A stretch of DNA of 64,000 bases from Hymenobacter radiodurans (lineage in GTDB: Bacteria > Bacteroidota > Bacteroidia > Cytophagales > Hymenobacteraceae): positions 992,001 to 1,056,000 of the forward strand of contig NZ_CP037922.1 of NCBI RefSeq assembly GCF_004355185.1, read 5' to 3'. Made by a program: the position numbers and the translations under genes. Shown here in pieces: positions 29,139 to 37,202 of the stretch (positions are counted from its first letter, which is position 1; each line of letters begins with the position of its first letter). The notes beneath the pieces were generated by a model. It saw nothing but the letters and a program-made list of their open reading frames with translations. It made no database searches and was not told where the DNA came from.

Positions 29139-30035
29139 TTATGAATTGGGAAGGCTAAGCTCGGCGTTGCCGTTCGTTAGCGTATTATCAGTATTCGGCC
29201 CTGAGGTAGTAGCCTGCTGGGGGGCTTTTTTAGTTGCTTCCGATTTACCGGAGCGCAAAAACGGTCGGGGCGAAGGTTCTGGCAGGCCAGCTGCATCGGG
29301 GTGAAACTCGCTAGCAATAATAGCGAATGCGCGCTGCTTGAGCGTTTCTACGTCAGCTAGCGTCATGCCATGCGTTGGAATCGGGTCGTGAAGAACAATG
29401 CGCAAGGGCGAATAGCGCACCCGTAGTTCTCCATCCAAGTCAGGCAGAAAACGATGATTAAGGGGCATCGAGACGGGTACAATAGGAACGCCTGCGCTGA
29501 TAGCGAGCTGAAATGCGCCGTCTTTAAAGGGCAGCATTTCCTCGCCGGGCTTCTTTGAGATTGTGCCCTCCGGAAAAATAACGACCGAGCGGCCCTGTGC
29601 CAGCCCGTTGCGAGCGTGCACAATAGCTCGCCCCCGGCTCAACGCACTCTCCCGGTTTACAGTGATATACACGCGCCCAAATAATGGCCCCCAGAACGGC
29701 ACTTTGGCCAATGAGCTTTTACCCACGATGTTCAGAAAGCCAGGAATAGCTTTGAACAGCATCGGAATGTCGATATAAGAGCTATGGTTGGCCACGTACA
29801 CACACGGCTGGCTGGGGGGCAATTGGTTTTTGCGCACTACCTCCACAGGCATACCCCACATCCGTATCGAAATGATAGACCAGCTCCGATTAAACGTGTG
29901 CAGGTGCCGGTACCAAGCAGGCCGCCGCCCCAGCACCCACTGTGCCGGGTACGTAACCACGAAGGGCATCACAAACCAAAACGTACTCCAGGTAGTGTAA
30001 AGCCGATGTCCGAGAAAACGCAGCAGGTCACGCAT
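29139..30035 (-). CDS. plsC: 1-acyl-sn-glycerol-3-phosphate acyltransferase (PlsC family)
   Basis: 298 residues. The catalytic NHxxxxD motif is NHSSYID (83-89), and the second motif is FPEGTISKK (154-162) with PVSMPLNH after it, as in lysophosphatidate acyltransferases. A hydrophobic N-terminus (FWFVMPFVVTYPAQWVL) anchors it in the inner membrane. The C-terminal 45 residues (KSEATKKAPQQATT...) are low-complexity and not part of the fold. TAAATTTG, a perfect -7 box, sits only 5 bases before the ATG, so the mRNA may be nearly leaderless, or that box is chance. Confidence 0.92.
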   Translation of the reverse strand: MRDLLRFLGHRLYTTWSTFWFVMPFVVTYPAQWVLGRRPAWYRHLHTFNRSWSIISIRMWGMPVEVVRKNQLPPSQPCVYVANHSSYIDIPMLFKAIPGFLNIVGKSSLAKVPFWGPLFGRVYITVNRESALSRGRAIVHARNGLAQGRSVVIFPEGTISKKPGEEMLPFKDGAFQLAISAGVPIVPVSMPLNHRFLPDLDGELRVRYSPLRIVLHDPIPTHGMTLADVETLKQRAFAIIASEFHPDAAGLPEPSPRPFLRSGKSEATKKAPQQATTSGPNTDNTLTNGNAELSLPNS

Positions 30036-30220
30036 AGCGCAAATTTAGGAGATAGGAGTTAGAAGCGCGGAGGTAAGCTTCTTTTTAGGAGAACGAGAGC
30101 AAGTTTACTCCCCTTTGCCCACGCGGATTACCGAGCTAATCAGGGAAATAGTTCCTAGCCAAGCGTTAACGAGAAAACTACCGTATTCAGCATGTAACCT
30201 CAAGTACGGACTTTCGCGAC

Positions 30221-30798
30221 CTACTTTCTACTGGCCAGTACTTTCTCGGCTTTAAGCAAGCCAGCTACGCTGATGGCATCGGTGATGCGGTCGTCCATCA
30301 CCATCTGGATGGCTTCGGCCAAGGGTAGCTTCCACAGCCGCAGATCTTCGGTTTCCTCCGGCTCTACCTCGCCCTGCTCCAAGTCTTCAGCCAGAAAAAT
30401 GAAGCCTTCCTCATCCGTAACTGAGTTGGAAGTATGAATACGCGAGATAGTAGTCCAGCGCTTAGCAAGCAGGCCGGTCTCTTCGCGCAACTCCCGCTGC
30501 GCCGATTCCAGCACATCCAGCTCAATTGGTCCGCCACCCATTGGTATTTCCCAGGAGTACTCATTCAAGGTGTAGCGGTATTGGCCCACCAGCCAGGTAT
30601 TGCCTTCCGCATCCACCGGGATAATACCGATGGCTTTGTTTTTCATGCTTACTACCCCATAAATTCCCCGGCCGCCCCCGGGTTAATTACCTGGTCCTCC
30701 CGAACCGTAATCCACGGATTCTGGTACTGCAGCGCGGTGCTTATTACTTGCCAGGGATTATGATTTGGATCGAAGTCGGAAGATGCGGAGTGCGACAT
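30221..30798 (-). CDS. Nudix hydrolase (ADP-ribose pyrophosphatase-like), frame-broken in the N-terminal part
   Basis: The long frame (30,221-30,646; 141 residues) carries AIGIIPVDAEGNTWLVGQYR, WEIPMGGGP and the Nudix box ...ESAQRELREETGL, which binds the metal that cleaves nucleoside diphosphate-X substrates. The family normally has about 50 more N-terminal residues. They are present from the ATG at 30,798 (HNPWQVISTALQYQNPWITV, REDQVINP) but out of frame. One more C at the C5 run 30,675-30,679 joins them as NPGGGRGIYGVVSMKNK and gives 192 residues. I take the joined form as the real protein and the break as a likely base-count error. Substrate not determined. Confidence 0.88.
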
Positions 30799-30923
30799 GG
30801 GGTAGAATAAATACAACGTATAGGAGCGCAAAGGTAAGACAAGGCCCTAAGAGGGACCAAGCATGAAGTCTATCGGGGGAAAGAGCCGGTTGGACGAGCA
30901 GTAGCCGGAGTTGATCCAAAATA

Positions 30924-30956
30924 TTTGGGTTAAATGGCTGATGGATAATACTTTTG
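30924..30956 (+). promoter_or_regulatory. strong Bacteroidota-type promoter for the candidate small RNA
   Basis: TTTG (30924-30927), a 21-base spacer, then TACTTTTG (30949-30956) match both the -33 and the -7 elements (TTTG and TAnnTTTG). Start of transcription is expected near 30,962. No coding sequence follows, but a strong terminator does at 31,065-31,103. Confidence 0.75.
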
Positions 30957-30961
30957 CATCA

Positions 30962-31103
30962 ATATTATAAGTACCTGCGGGGGGAGGTTGTGGAAAGGAA
31001 GAATCTTCCCGTGGGGCGCCGATCGGACCTAGGAGTAGGGTGAATAACAATAAACCATCGACGCACAAAAAAGCCCATTGCATAATGCAATGGGCTTTTT
31101 TGT
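30962..31103 (+). ncRNA. candidate small non-coding RNA, about 140 nt
   Basis: A promoter with both consensus elements (30924-30956) and a 19-bp-arm terminator (31065-31103) bracket about 140 bases that hold no convincing reading frame. Within it are short stems such as GGAAG-AAT-CTTCC (30994-31008 region) and CCGATCGG. I compared it by eye with tmRNA, RNase P RNA, the SRP RNA tip (GGAAGGAAGCAGCC type), 6S RNA and tRNA and see no match, so the family is unknown. It could also be an attenuated leader, but the next gene starts 113 bases after the terminator. Confidence 0.5.
31065..31103. terminator. near-perfect palindromic terminator
   Basis: 19-bp arms (ACAAAAAAGCCCATTGCAT and its complement) around a single central base, with A- and T-tracts. 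It ends the candidate small RNA on the plus strand and could act on the minus strand too. Confidence 0.93.
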
Positions 31104-31216
31104 ATTTAAAAGCCAGCTAGCCGGGTGGCCGTAATCGTGCACTAACCTCGCGTAGGGGATGCGCGTACCAAGTATATAATCGCCCGCTTACATCCCGGGC
31201 GGTCCCCTATATTTTT

Positions 31217-31462
31217 ATGGCTAACCAACCCAAAAAGCAAGCAGCTCAGCCCCAGCCCGGCGACCCGCTTTTCAACCTCAAACACGCGCAAGCAGAAGCC
31301 GAACTGGCCCAGAAAACCGGTGGCCTCGGCCCACTCACCAACGAGTATATTACCACTGACGAAGATGAAGCCCTCGACGAAGGCCCACGCGATAGCCAAG
31401 GTTTCCGGCGTGGCGAAAATGATGCTCCCGTAATCGGTAGCAACGCCGGCGACCATAAATAA
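31217..31462 (+). CDS. small acidic protein of unknown function
   Basis: 81 residues starting MANQPKKQAAQPQPGDPLFN, with an Ala/Gln/Pro-rich first half and an acidic second half (NEYITTDEDEALDEGPRDS). There is no signal peptide, membrane segment or recognised motif, and it is probably disordered. Support for its being real comes from the ATG position, the length of the frame and its own terminator at 31501-31546. The opposite strand also has an open frame here, so coding status is moderate. Confidence 0.5.
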   Translation: MANQPKKQAAQPQPGDPLFNLKHAQAEAELAQKTGGLGPLTNEYITTDEDEALDEGPRDSQGFRRGENDAPVIGSNAGDHK

Positions 31463-31500
31463 ACTTATCTGCCCTGCGGCAGAAACATAAATGAGTATCT

Positions 31501-31546
31501 AAAAAGGCTTTCCCCGCGGCGCTACTGGCCGTAGGGAAAGCCTTTT
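31501..31546. terminator. terminator after the small acidic protein gene
   Basis: AAAAAGGCTTTCCC and GGGAAAGCCTTTTC form a 13-bp or longer stem with a GC-rich loop and A/T-tracts at both ends, 38 bases past the stop at 31,462. Confidence 0.85.
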
Positions 31547-31598
31547 CTGTGGGCCTGAATGCCACAACCAACGTTGGGTTCTTACTTTCGCGGCTACT

Positions 31599-32174
31599 AT
31601 GCTTCTCATTTCTCACACGCACGAGCCGCTCGAAGCGGGCCTCGACGAAGCTGGCCGGGGCTGTCTGGCCGGGCCGGTGTTTGCGGCGGCGGTAATTTTG
31701 CCCCCCAGCTTCACCTCCGCATTCCTCAACGACTCTAAACAGATGACGGCCCGTCGCCGCGAACTAGTAAAGGCGGAAATATGCGCGGGGGCGGTGGCGT
31801 GGGCGGTAGCTGAAGCTTCACCAGCGGAAATTGCCAGTATTAATATTGCGCAGGCCAGCTATTTAGCCATGCATCGGGCAGTAGCAGCGCTTCCAATGGT
31901 ACCTACGCATCTGATTGTGGATGGCAACCGGTTTCGGGCCTACCCAAGTATTGAGCATACGTGTTTTGTGGGCGGCGATGGGCGCTATGCCAGCATAGCC
32001 GCCGCTTCGGTGCTAGCCAAAACGTTTCGAGATGAGCGAATGCGGACCCTAGCGGCAGAGTTTCCGGAGTATGGTTGGGAGCAAAATGCGGGCTACCCCA
32101 CCAAAACGCACCGCGACGCCATCCGAAAATACGGGCCCACGGAGCATCATCGAATGGGCTTCCGGCTATTGTAG
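31599..32174 (+). CDS. rnhB: ribonuclease HII
   Basis: 191 residues. It removes RNA from RNA-DNA hybrids and single ribonucleotides from DNA. The acidic metal-binding residues are visible in GLDEAGRGCLAGPV (Asp-Glu at 16-17), LNDSKQM and HLIVDGNRF, followed by the conserved GDGRYASIAAASVLAKTFRDE and HRDAIRKYGPTEHHRMGF. Monocistronic between two terminator or gap regions. The G6 motif (reverse orientation) lies in its coding sequence at 31698-31706, read as LPPS. Confidence 0.96.
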   Translation: MLLISHTHEPLEAGLDEAGRGCLAGPVFAAAVILPPSFTSAFLNDSKQMTARRRELVKAEICAGAVAWAVAEASPAEIASINIAQASYLAMHRAVAALPMVPTHLIVDGNRFRAYPSIEHTCFVGGDGRYASIAAASVLAKTFRDERMRTLAAEFPEYGWEQNAGYPTKTHRDAIRKYGPTEHHRMGFRLL

Positions 32175-32212
32175 GGCAATTGATTTAGCAGTCTGAAACA
32201 AAAACTGAAGTT

Positions 32213-32659
32213 CTAGCTCTTCATCTGCAGCAAATCCAGAAAAAGGCTGAATCCATCAACCGTAGTAGCGCCTTCCCCAAATTTGTCAAAGCTCAGGGGC
32301 TTTACAATGTAGCCGCTTACGGCCAGCTCGCTGGCTTTGAGCCGGTCGGCTTCGAGGTCGGAGGTGGTCATAATGAACACGTTCAAGCCCACGAATTCGG
32401 GATCGGAGCGGAGCGTTTCGAGCAGCTCCAAGCCGTTCATGCGTGGCATATTAATGTCGAGCATCACCACGTTGGGCTTGGTAATTTTGTCCTGGCCATT
32501 TTCGCCGCGCAGCAAATTAAGCGCCTCACGGCCGTTACGAGCTAAGTGAAGCGGCACGTCGATATCATGCTTACGCAGTTCACGCTGCACATTCATGACG
32601 TCCATCTGGTCGTCTTCAACGAGCAGGATACTGGGGGTAGTAGTGGTTTCGAGCGACAT
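32213..32659 (-). CDS. single-domain response regulator (CheY/Rcp1-like)
   Basis: 148 residues forming one receiver domain and no output domain. The acidic pocket is VEDDQMD (residues 14-20), the phospho-acceptor Asp is in VVMLDINMPRMNG (about residue 72), the switch Thr in FIMTTSD, and the Lys in YIVKPL. This pattern matches the Rcp1 group, which often partners with hybrid-less histidine kinases. It lies 66 bases after the histidine kinase stop (32725-34257) on the same strand, so it is the likely phosphate receiver. Confidence 0.95.
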   Translation of the reverse strand: MSLETTTTPSILLVEDDQMDVMNVQRELRKHDIDVPLHLARNGREALNLLRGENGQDKITKPNVVMLDINMPRMNGLELLETLRSDPEFVGLNVFIMTTSDLEADRLKASELAVSGYIVKPLSFDKFGEGATTVDGFSLFLDLLQMKS

Positions 32660-32724
32660 AGAACACAGAAACTAAAGCGGTAAAACAGACTCGTTTCTGG
32701 CTCCCTATACGACTGGGGGGCAAA

Positions 32725-34257
32725 TTAGGCTGTCCGAATGCCAGTTTCGATAGCGCGGCCTGTTTCGGGTACGGCCAATTTGGGCCACGTAAACGTAAAA
32801 ATTGCCCCCTGACCTTCCGCCGATTCTACCTTGATAGTGCCTCCCTGGCGCTCCACTATCTTTTTTACGATAGCCAGCCCTACGCCAGTGCTCTCCAGCG
32901 TGTCGCGGTCAGTGAGGGTTTGAAAAATCACAAATATCCGCTCATGGTACTCCGGATCGATGCCCGGCCCATCGTCGGCAATGGAGAAGGTGTATTGTTG
33001 GCGGTCTTCGCGGCAGCCAATGCGGACGGTGCCCGTTTCGGGATGATCGTGGTATTTGAAGGCGTTGCTGATGAGGTTGGTAAATACCTGTTGTAACTGT
33101 ACCCGGTTGGTAATAAGCGTAGGCAGATAACTTGGCAAATCAACTGTAAACCCATCCGGTGGAGCCAAAGAGTCAACAATTTCGGTGAGCAGCTCCCGCA
33201 CGTTTACACGCTCCTGAGCCTGAGTCGTGCGGCCTACGCGGGCTAGCTCCAGAATTCCGCTGATCAGGTTTTCCATGCGGTGCACGCGAGTCCGCATAAG
33301 CTGCAAGAACTCGCGGATATGATCGGGCAGTTCCTGTCCCAGATCTTCCTCAATCCAGCGGGAAGCGCTTTCAATGCCACGCAACGGCGCTTTCAAATCG
33401 TGAGATACGACGTAGGCAAATTGGTCCAGCTCGTTGTTGCGCCGCTCCAGCTGCGTGATGGTAGAACCGATGGTGCGCGACATCATATTGAGCGAGGTTA
33501 CCAGCTCGCTCAGCTCATCTTGGTCGGTGTCCTTCAGCTGGGTCTGATAATCGCCCCCCGCCACGCGCCGCGACAAGTCCAGCATCATGGCAATGCGCTG
33601 AGCCAGCAGCCGGGTGATATAGGTAGCCCACACAATGCCCATGGTAATGGCAATGATGGTGAGCGAGATAGACAGCATGCGCGTCTGCTGAATACTATCG
33701 GTGAGCTTGTCGCGGCGCTCCAAGCGGGCCGCCAGTTCATCGGCTTCGAACCCATTAAACAAGGCTCGAATCTGGTCCATGAGCAGCTTGCCCGTCAGGC
33801 CTTCCGCCAGCAATCTGTGCTCTAGGCCTTCCAAGGCCACCTGATCGGGGTTGCGGCGCAACGCCTCGCGCTTCTCACTGATCATTAAGTGGGAGTAAGA
33901 CGCCCACTGTTGAAATAAGCGCTGGGCCCGCTCTAGGCGTCCGCGCTGGGGGCTGTCGAGGGGCATTTGTTGGCGCAGATTCACAAATCGGCCTAGCAGG
34001 TTGCGCTCGCCCATATGGTAAGGCTCCAGCATGGCCTCATTGCCCACCAGCATATAGCCGCGAAAGCCCGTTTCCATGTCAATAATATTGCGGAGCAGCG
34101 TGGTGGCTTCTTCCGTCCGCAGCTGCGACTCTTCTACCCGCAACGAGTTGCGCAGCACTTTGCGCGACAGCTGATAATTGATAATTACCACTGCGGCAAA
34201 CAAAACGGAGATGGCCAGAAAGCCGGCGAAGAGTTTGGTAGAAAGCTTGAGCTTCAT
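32725..34257 (-). CDS. CHASE3-HAMP sensor histidine kinase
   Basis: 510 residues from the ATG at 34,257 (an upstream in-frame TTG is less likely). Order: TM1 (8-30), a periplasmic four-helix CHASE3-type sensor (NIIDMETGFRGYMLVGNEAMLEPY, about 57-80), TM2 (about 195-217), HAMP, dimerisation domain with the phospho-His in FAYVVSHDLKAPLRG (about residue 290), and the ATPase domain with N-box QVFTNLISNAFKYHDH, G1 IADDGPGID, and G2 STGVGLAIVKKIV. Its neighbours are a CZB protein (34279-34674) upstream and a single-domain response regulator downstream. The three probably form one signalling unit. Confidence 0.95.
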   Translation of the reverse strand: MKLKLSTKLFAGFLAISVLFAAVVIINYQLSRKVLRNSLRVEESQLRTEEATTLLRNIIDMETGFRGYMLVGNEAMLEPYHMGERNLLGRFVNLRQQMPLDSPQRGRLERAQRLFQQWASYSHLMISEKREALRRNPDQVALEGLEHRLLAEGLTGKLLMDQIRALFNGFEADELAARLERRDKLTDSIQQTRMLSISLTIIAITMGIVWATYITRLLAQRIAMMLDLSRRVAGGDYQTQLKDTDQDELSELVTSLNMMSRTIGSTITQLERRNNELDQFAYVVSHDLKAPLRGIESASRWIEEDLGQELPDHIREFLQLMRTRVHRMENLISGILELARVGRTTQAQERVNVRELLTEIVDSLAPPDGFTVDLPSYLPTLITNRVQLQQVFTNLISNAFKYHDHPETGTVRIGCREDRQQYTFSIADDGPGIDPEYHERIFVIFQTLTDRDTLESTGVGLAIVKKIVERQGGTIKVESAEGQGAIFTFTWPKLAVPETGRAIETGIRTA

Positions 34258-34278
34258 GCGGGGCGGTAACAAGAGGAA

Positions 34279-34674
34279 CTACCGGCCCAGACCTGGGCTT
34301 TCGGCGCGCAATTTCTGCTCCATGGTACGTAGCAGGCGCGTAATTTCGTCGACGTAGCCTTGTACGGAGGTCAGGCCGGCAATGGCTTGCTCCACCTTGC
34401 CCTGTTGGTGCAAATCAAGTAGGCGGTTGGCTTCCTGATGAATCTGCTGATGCACTTTGTCTAGCTCGCGGCTTTCGGGCAGATGGGCATAGGTTATTAA
34501 AGCCCGCTCCCGAATCCAGACACCGAGCGCGCAAACTTGCGCATCGCGTATGGGTGCCTCATCGGTGCCGCTGCCATAGAGGGCGGAGCGGAGCTTTGAC
34601 TTAAACAGCAGGTGCCGAACCTGCGCCATTTCAAAGTCCTGTTTTAAATCTTCATGCATAGAAACCTTGCCCAT
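34279..34674 (-). CDS. stand-alone CZB (chemoreceptor zinc-binding) domain protein
   Basis: 131 residues from the ATG at 34,674 (the ATG at 34,659 is also possible). The CZB zinc ligands His-Cys-His-His are all present: His21 in VRHLLFKSKL, Cys48 in VCALGVWI, and His75 and His79 in DKVHQQIHQEA. CZB domains are known from chemoreceptors and diguanylate cyclases, where zinc binding and Cys oxidation report metal or hypochlorous acid. Here the domain is a separate cytoplasmic protein, followed by a coiled coil-like helix. It lies about 20 bases upstream of the histidine kinase start, so it is the probable first gene of the signalling operon. Confidence 0.85.
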   Translation of the reverse strand: MGKVSMHEDLKQDFEMAQVRHLLFKSKLRSALYGSGTDEAPIRDAQVCALGVWIRERALITYAHLPESRELDKVHQQIHQEANRLLDLHQQGKVEQAIAGLTSVQGYVDEITRLLRTMEQKLRAESPGLGR

Positions 34675-34830
34675 GAAATGCCAAAGTCTCACTGGGCTGA
34701 TGCAGACTTTCCATACAGATGCGCCCCGACCAACGAGAAAAACAGGGTCTTTGTTCACGCGTTGGGCACTCTGGCTATAATAACTCAAAGGTAGTGGACG
34801 CACGTACGCAGCCCAGCCGATAGAATTGGC

Positions 34831-34838
34831 TAGTTTTG
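34831..34838 (+). promoter_or_regulatory. -7 box upstream of gcvT
   Basis: TAGTTTTG matches the TAnnTTTG consensus and lies 40 bases before the gcvT ATG at 34,878. Its last three bases are the start of a reverse-oriented G6 motif (TTGCCCCCC, 34836-34844). The -33 element is not clear. Confidence 0.45.
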
Positions 34839-34877
34839 CCCCCCAGAACCCACCCTCGTACCTCTACTTATTTACCG

Positions 34878-35981
34878 ATGGCCGAAGACCTCAAAACCGT
34901 TACCCTCAACGACGTACACCAGCAGCTGGGGGCCAAAATGGTGCCCTTCGCGGGCTACAACATGCCCGTGCGCTACTCTTCCGACCTCGACGAGCACCAC
35001 ACGGTGCGTCGGGCCGTCGGTATTTTCGATGTGTCGCACATGGGCGAATTCCGGGTGCGCGGCCCTAAAGCACTTGACCTGATTCAGCGCGTGACCAGCA
35101 ACGACGCCAGCAAGCTCGTGGACGGCAAAGCTCAATATGCGTGCTTGCCGAATAACGAAGGCGGTATTGTGGATGATTTGCTCGTGTATCGCCTGGCGGA
35201 GAACGATTACCTGCTGGTAGTAAACGCCTCCAACATTGACAAAGACTGGAACTGGATCAGCCAGCACAACACCGAAGGTGTAGAGATGGAAAACATCTCG
35301 GACCAAATCAGCCTGTTTGCCGTGCAAGGCCCCAAAGCGGCGGCTGCGCTGCAAAGTCTGACCGATGTTGATCTGAGCAGCATTCCGTACTACTCTTTCG
35401 TGCAGGGCACGTTTGCCGGTGCTTCTAATGTCATTATCTCGGCCACCGGCTACACCGGCGCGGGCGGCTTTGAGCTGTATGTGCCCAATGAAAGCGCCCG
35501 CGACGTGTGGGAGAAAATCATGGCTGCCGGCAAAGAATTCGGCATAAAGCCCATCGGCCTCGGTGCCCGCGACACACTCCGCCTCGAAATGGGCTATTGC
35601 CTCTACGGCAACGACATCGACGACGCTACTTCGCCCTTGGAAGCGGGTTTAGGTTGGGTAACCAAGTTTACCAAAAACTTCACCAACGCCGAAAACCTCA
35701 AAAAACAGAAAGAGCAGGGCGTGAGCCGTAAGCTGGTCGGCTTTCTGATGGATAGCGGCGGCATTCCGCGCAGCCACTATGAGCTGGTAGACGAGGCTGG
35801 CAATAAGATCGGGGACGTGACCTCTGGCACGCAGTCGCCTTCATTGGGCAAAGGTGTTGGCTTAGGATATGTAAAAACGGAGTTCAGCACGCCCGGCAGT
35901 AAGGTGTTTGTACAAGTACGCGGTAAAAACCTGCCTGCTACCGTGGTGAAGCTACCTTTTGTAAAAGGCACCGAGGAGTAA
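34878..35981 (+). CDS. gcvT: glycine cleavage system T protein (aminomethyltransferase)
   Basis: 367 residues from the ATG at 34,878. It moves the aminomethyl group from lipoyl-GcvH to tetrahydrofolate. Landmarks are [34 protein letters not shown], the folate-binding acid in [60 protein letters not shown] and the C-terminal [16 protein letters not shown]. An upstream TTG-type extension (to 34,836) is rejected because it would cross the -7 box. gcvH and gcvP are not linked. Confidence 0.96.
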   Translation: MAEDLKTVTLNDVHQQLGAKMVPFAGYNMPVRYSSDLDEHHTVRRAVGIFDVSHMGEFRVRGPKALDLIQRVTSNDASKLVDGKAQYACLPNNEGGIVDDLLVYRLAENDYLLVVNASNIDKDWNWISQHNTEGVEMENISDQISLFAVQGPKAAAALQSLTDVDLSSIPYYSFVQGTFAGASNVIISATGYTGAGGFELYVPNESARDVWEKIMAAGKEFGIKPIGLGARDTLRLEMGYCLYGNDIDDATSPLEAGLGWVTKFTKNFTNAENLKKQKEQGVSRKLVGFLMDSGGIPRSHYELVDEAGNKIGDVTSGTQSPSLGKGVGLGYVKTEFSTPGSKVFVQVRGKNLPATVVKLPFVKGTEE

Positions 35982-35998
35982 AAATCTGTGCTGTATAT

Positions 35999-36034
35999 GA
36001 ACGTCATGCTGCGCTACCGCTCGGCATGACGTTC
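35999..36034. repeat. REP-like palindromic repeat (GTCATGC...GCATGACGTTC family)
   Basis: GAACGTCATGC and its exact complement GCATGACGTTC are 14 bases apart, forming an 11-bp stem between gcvT and comB. The core GCATGACGTTC recurs at 57104-57115 and 60866-60875, and a longer relative is at 39286-39377. It may double as the gcvT terminator. Confidence 0.75.
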
Positions 36035-36054
36035 TAATTTATTGATAAATAGCA

Positions 36055-36768
36055 ATGCCCACTCTCGACGTTTGTTTTTCGCCTGAGCTACTGTCGCTAT
36101 ATAATCTGCGGGGGAAGGTGGCCGTGGTGGTCGATATTTTGCGCGCTACATCCTCTATGGTTACGGCGCTGGCGGCGGGCGTTACGCATATTATACCCGT
36201 AGCGGAGTTGGCTGAATGCCGCGAATTTGCCCCCCAAGGCTACCTGACCGCTGCCGAGCGTGATGGCGTACAAGCCGATGGCGTAGATTTAGGCAATTCC
36301 CCTTTTGGTTATCTCGATGGCAAGGTGTCAGTAGGTGAGCGGGCCGTAGCGATTACGACGACCAACGGCACCCGTGCCATTCATCTTTCCTTGAGCGCCG
36401 ATGCGGTGGTACTGGGAGCCTTTTTGAATCTGGAAGCAGTAGCCCAATTTCTACGCCAGCAGAACAAAGACGTAGTAGTGGTATGCGCCGGGTGGAAAGG
36501 CATGTTCAACTTAGAAGACACCCTTTACGGTGGCGCTTTGGCCGAACGCTTAGCTGACGACTTCGATACCAGCAGCAGCGACGCGACCCTGGCCGCGCAG
36601 CATCTGTGGCAGCTCGCTAAACCGGACCTCGCGGGCTATCTGCTGCAATCGTCCCACGTCCGCCGCCTCAATAGTTTGGAAGTGAATCAGGATATGGAAT
36701 TCTGCATTCGCCTTGATAAGTACAATATTGTCCCTATCTGGCAAGAAGACCGAATCGTAGCCTTATAA
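36055..36768 (+). CDS. comB: 2-phosphosulfolactate phosphatase
   Basis: 237 residues. ComB removes phosphate from 2-phosphosulfolactate, a step in coenzyme M or sulfolactate synthesis. Family landmarks are VAVVVDILRATSSMVTAL, ERDGVQADGVDLGNSP, AITTTNGTRAI, VCAGWKGMFNLEDTLYGGALAERL and HVRRLNSLEVNQDMEFCIRLD. Bacteria without methanogenesis use it for sulfolactate or sulfonolipid-related chemistry. Sulfonolipids are known in this phylum, which makes that route possible here, but no linked comA or comC supports it. Confidence 0.93.
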   Translation: MPTLDVCFSPELLSLYNLRGKVAVVVDILRATSSMVTALAAGVTHIIPVAELAECREFAPQGYLTAAERDGVQADGVDLGNSPFGYLDGKVSVGERAVAITTTNGTRAIHLSLSADAVVLGAFLNLEAVAQFLRQQNKDVVVVCAGWKGMFNLEDTLYGGALAERLADDFDTSSSDATLAAQHLWQLAKPDLAGYLLQSSHVRRLNSLEVNQDMEFCIRLDKYNIVPIWQEDRIVAL

Positions 36769-36786
36769 CGCGAAACTTCAATTTCG

Positions 36787-36847
36787 CAGACTATAAAAGC
36801 GAGAAGCCATGCACTACAGGTGCATGGCTTCTCGCTTTTATAGTCTG
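36787..36847. terminator. long hairpin between convergent comB and mazG
   Basis: CAGACTATAAAAGCGAGAAG...: the 28-bp arms at 36787-36814 and 36820-36847 are exact complements around the 5-base loop TACAG. It fills almost the whole gap between the two convergent genes (stops at 36,768 and 36,851) and probably ends both transcripts. The arms are about twice the usual length and the A/T-rich tail is inside the stem. Confidence 0.85.
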
Positions 36848-36850
36848 TCA

Positions 36851-37177
36851 CTAACGCAGCTTCTCGTTGTCGTGGTGACGCGTGGCGTCGCGATTTGTTT
36901 TCTTCTCCAGATTCTTCGCTAGCGCTTCAGTCAGATTGACGCCGGTTTGATTTGCTAGGCAAATCACCACGAACAGTACATCGGCCAGCTCGTCGGCCAA
37001 TACTTTGTCTTTGTCGGATTCTTTAAACGATTGCTCGCCGTATTGCCGCGCAATGATGCGGGCCACTTCGCCCACTTCCTCGGTGAGCATGGCCATATTG
37101 GTCAGCTCGTTGAAATAGCGCACGCCCGTAGTCTGAATCCAGGTATCGACGGTTTGTTGGGCTTCTTCGATGGTCAT
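36851..37177 (-). CDS. MazG-like nucleotide pyrophosphohydrolase
   Basis: 108 residues, a single MazG domain. The metal-binding pattern is present: EEVGEVARIIARQYGEQSF (EExxE-type) and, 28 residues on, DELADVLFVVICLANQTGVNL (ExxD-type). These all-alpha enzymes hydrolyse (d)NTPs to monophosphates to clean the nucleotide pool. It is followed by dtd on the minus strand with 25 bases between them (dtd is upstream), so the two quality-control genes may share a transcript. Confidence 0.92.
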   Translation of the reverse strand: MTIEEAQQTVDTWIQTTGVRYFNELTNMAMLTEEVGEVARIIARQYGEQSFKESDKDKVLADELADVLFVVICLANQTGVNLTEALAKNLEKKTNRDATRHHDNEKLR

Positions 37178-37202
37178 AAGGGGAAAGAAAGGTTAAGTTT
37201 AA

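Noticed and set aside
30847..31083. 78-codon minus-strand frame over the candidate small RNA
   Set aside because: Its start codon falls inside the 31065-31103 terminator stem and it would run over the promoter; the peptide looks random.
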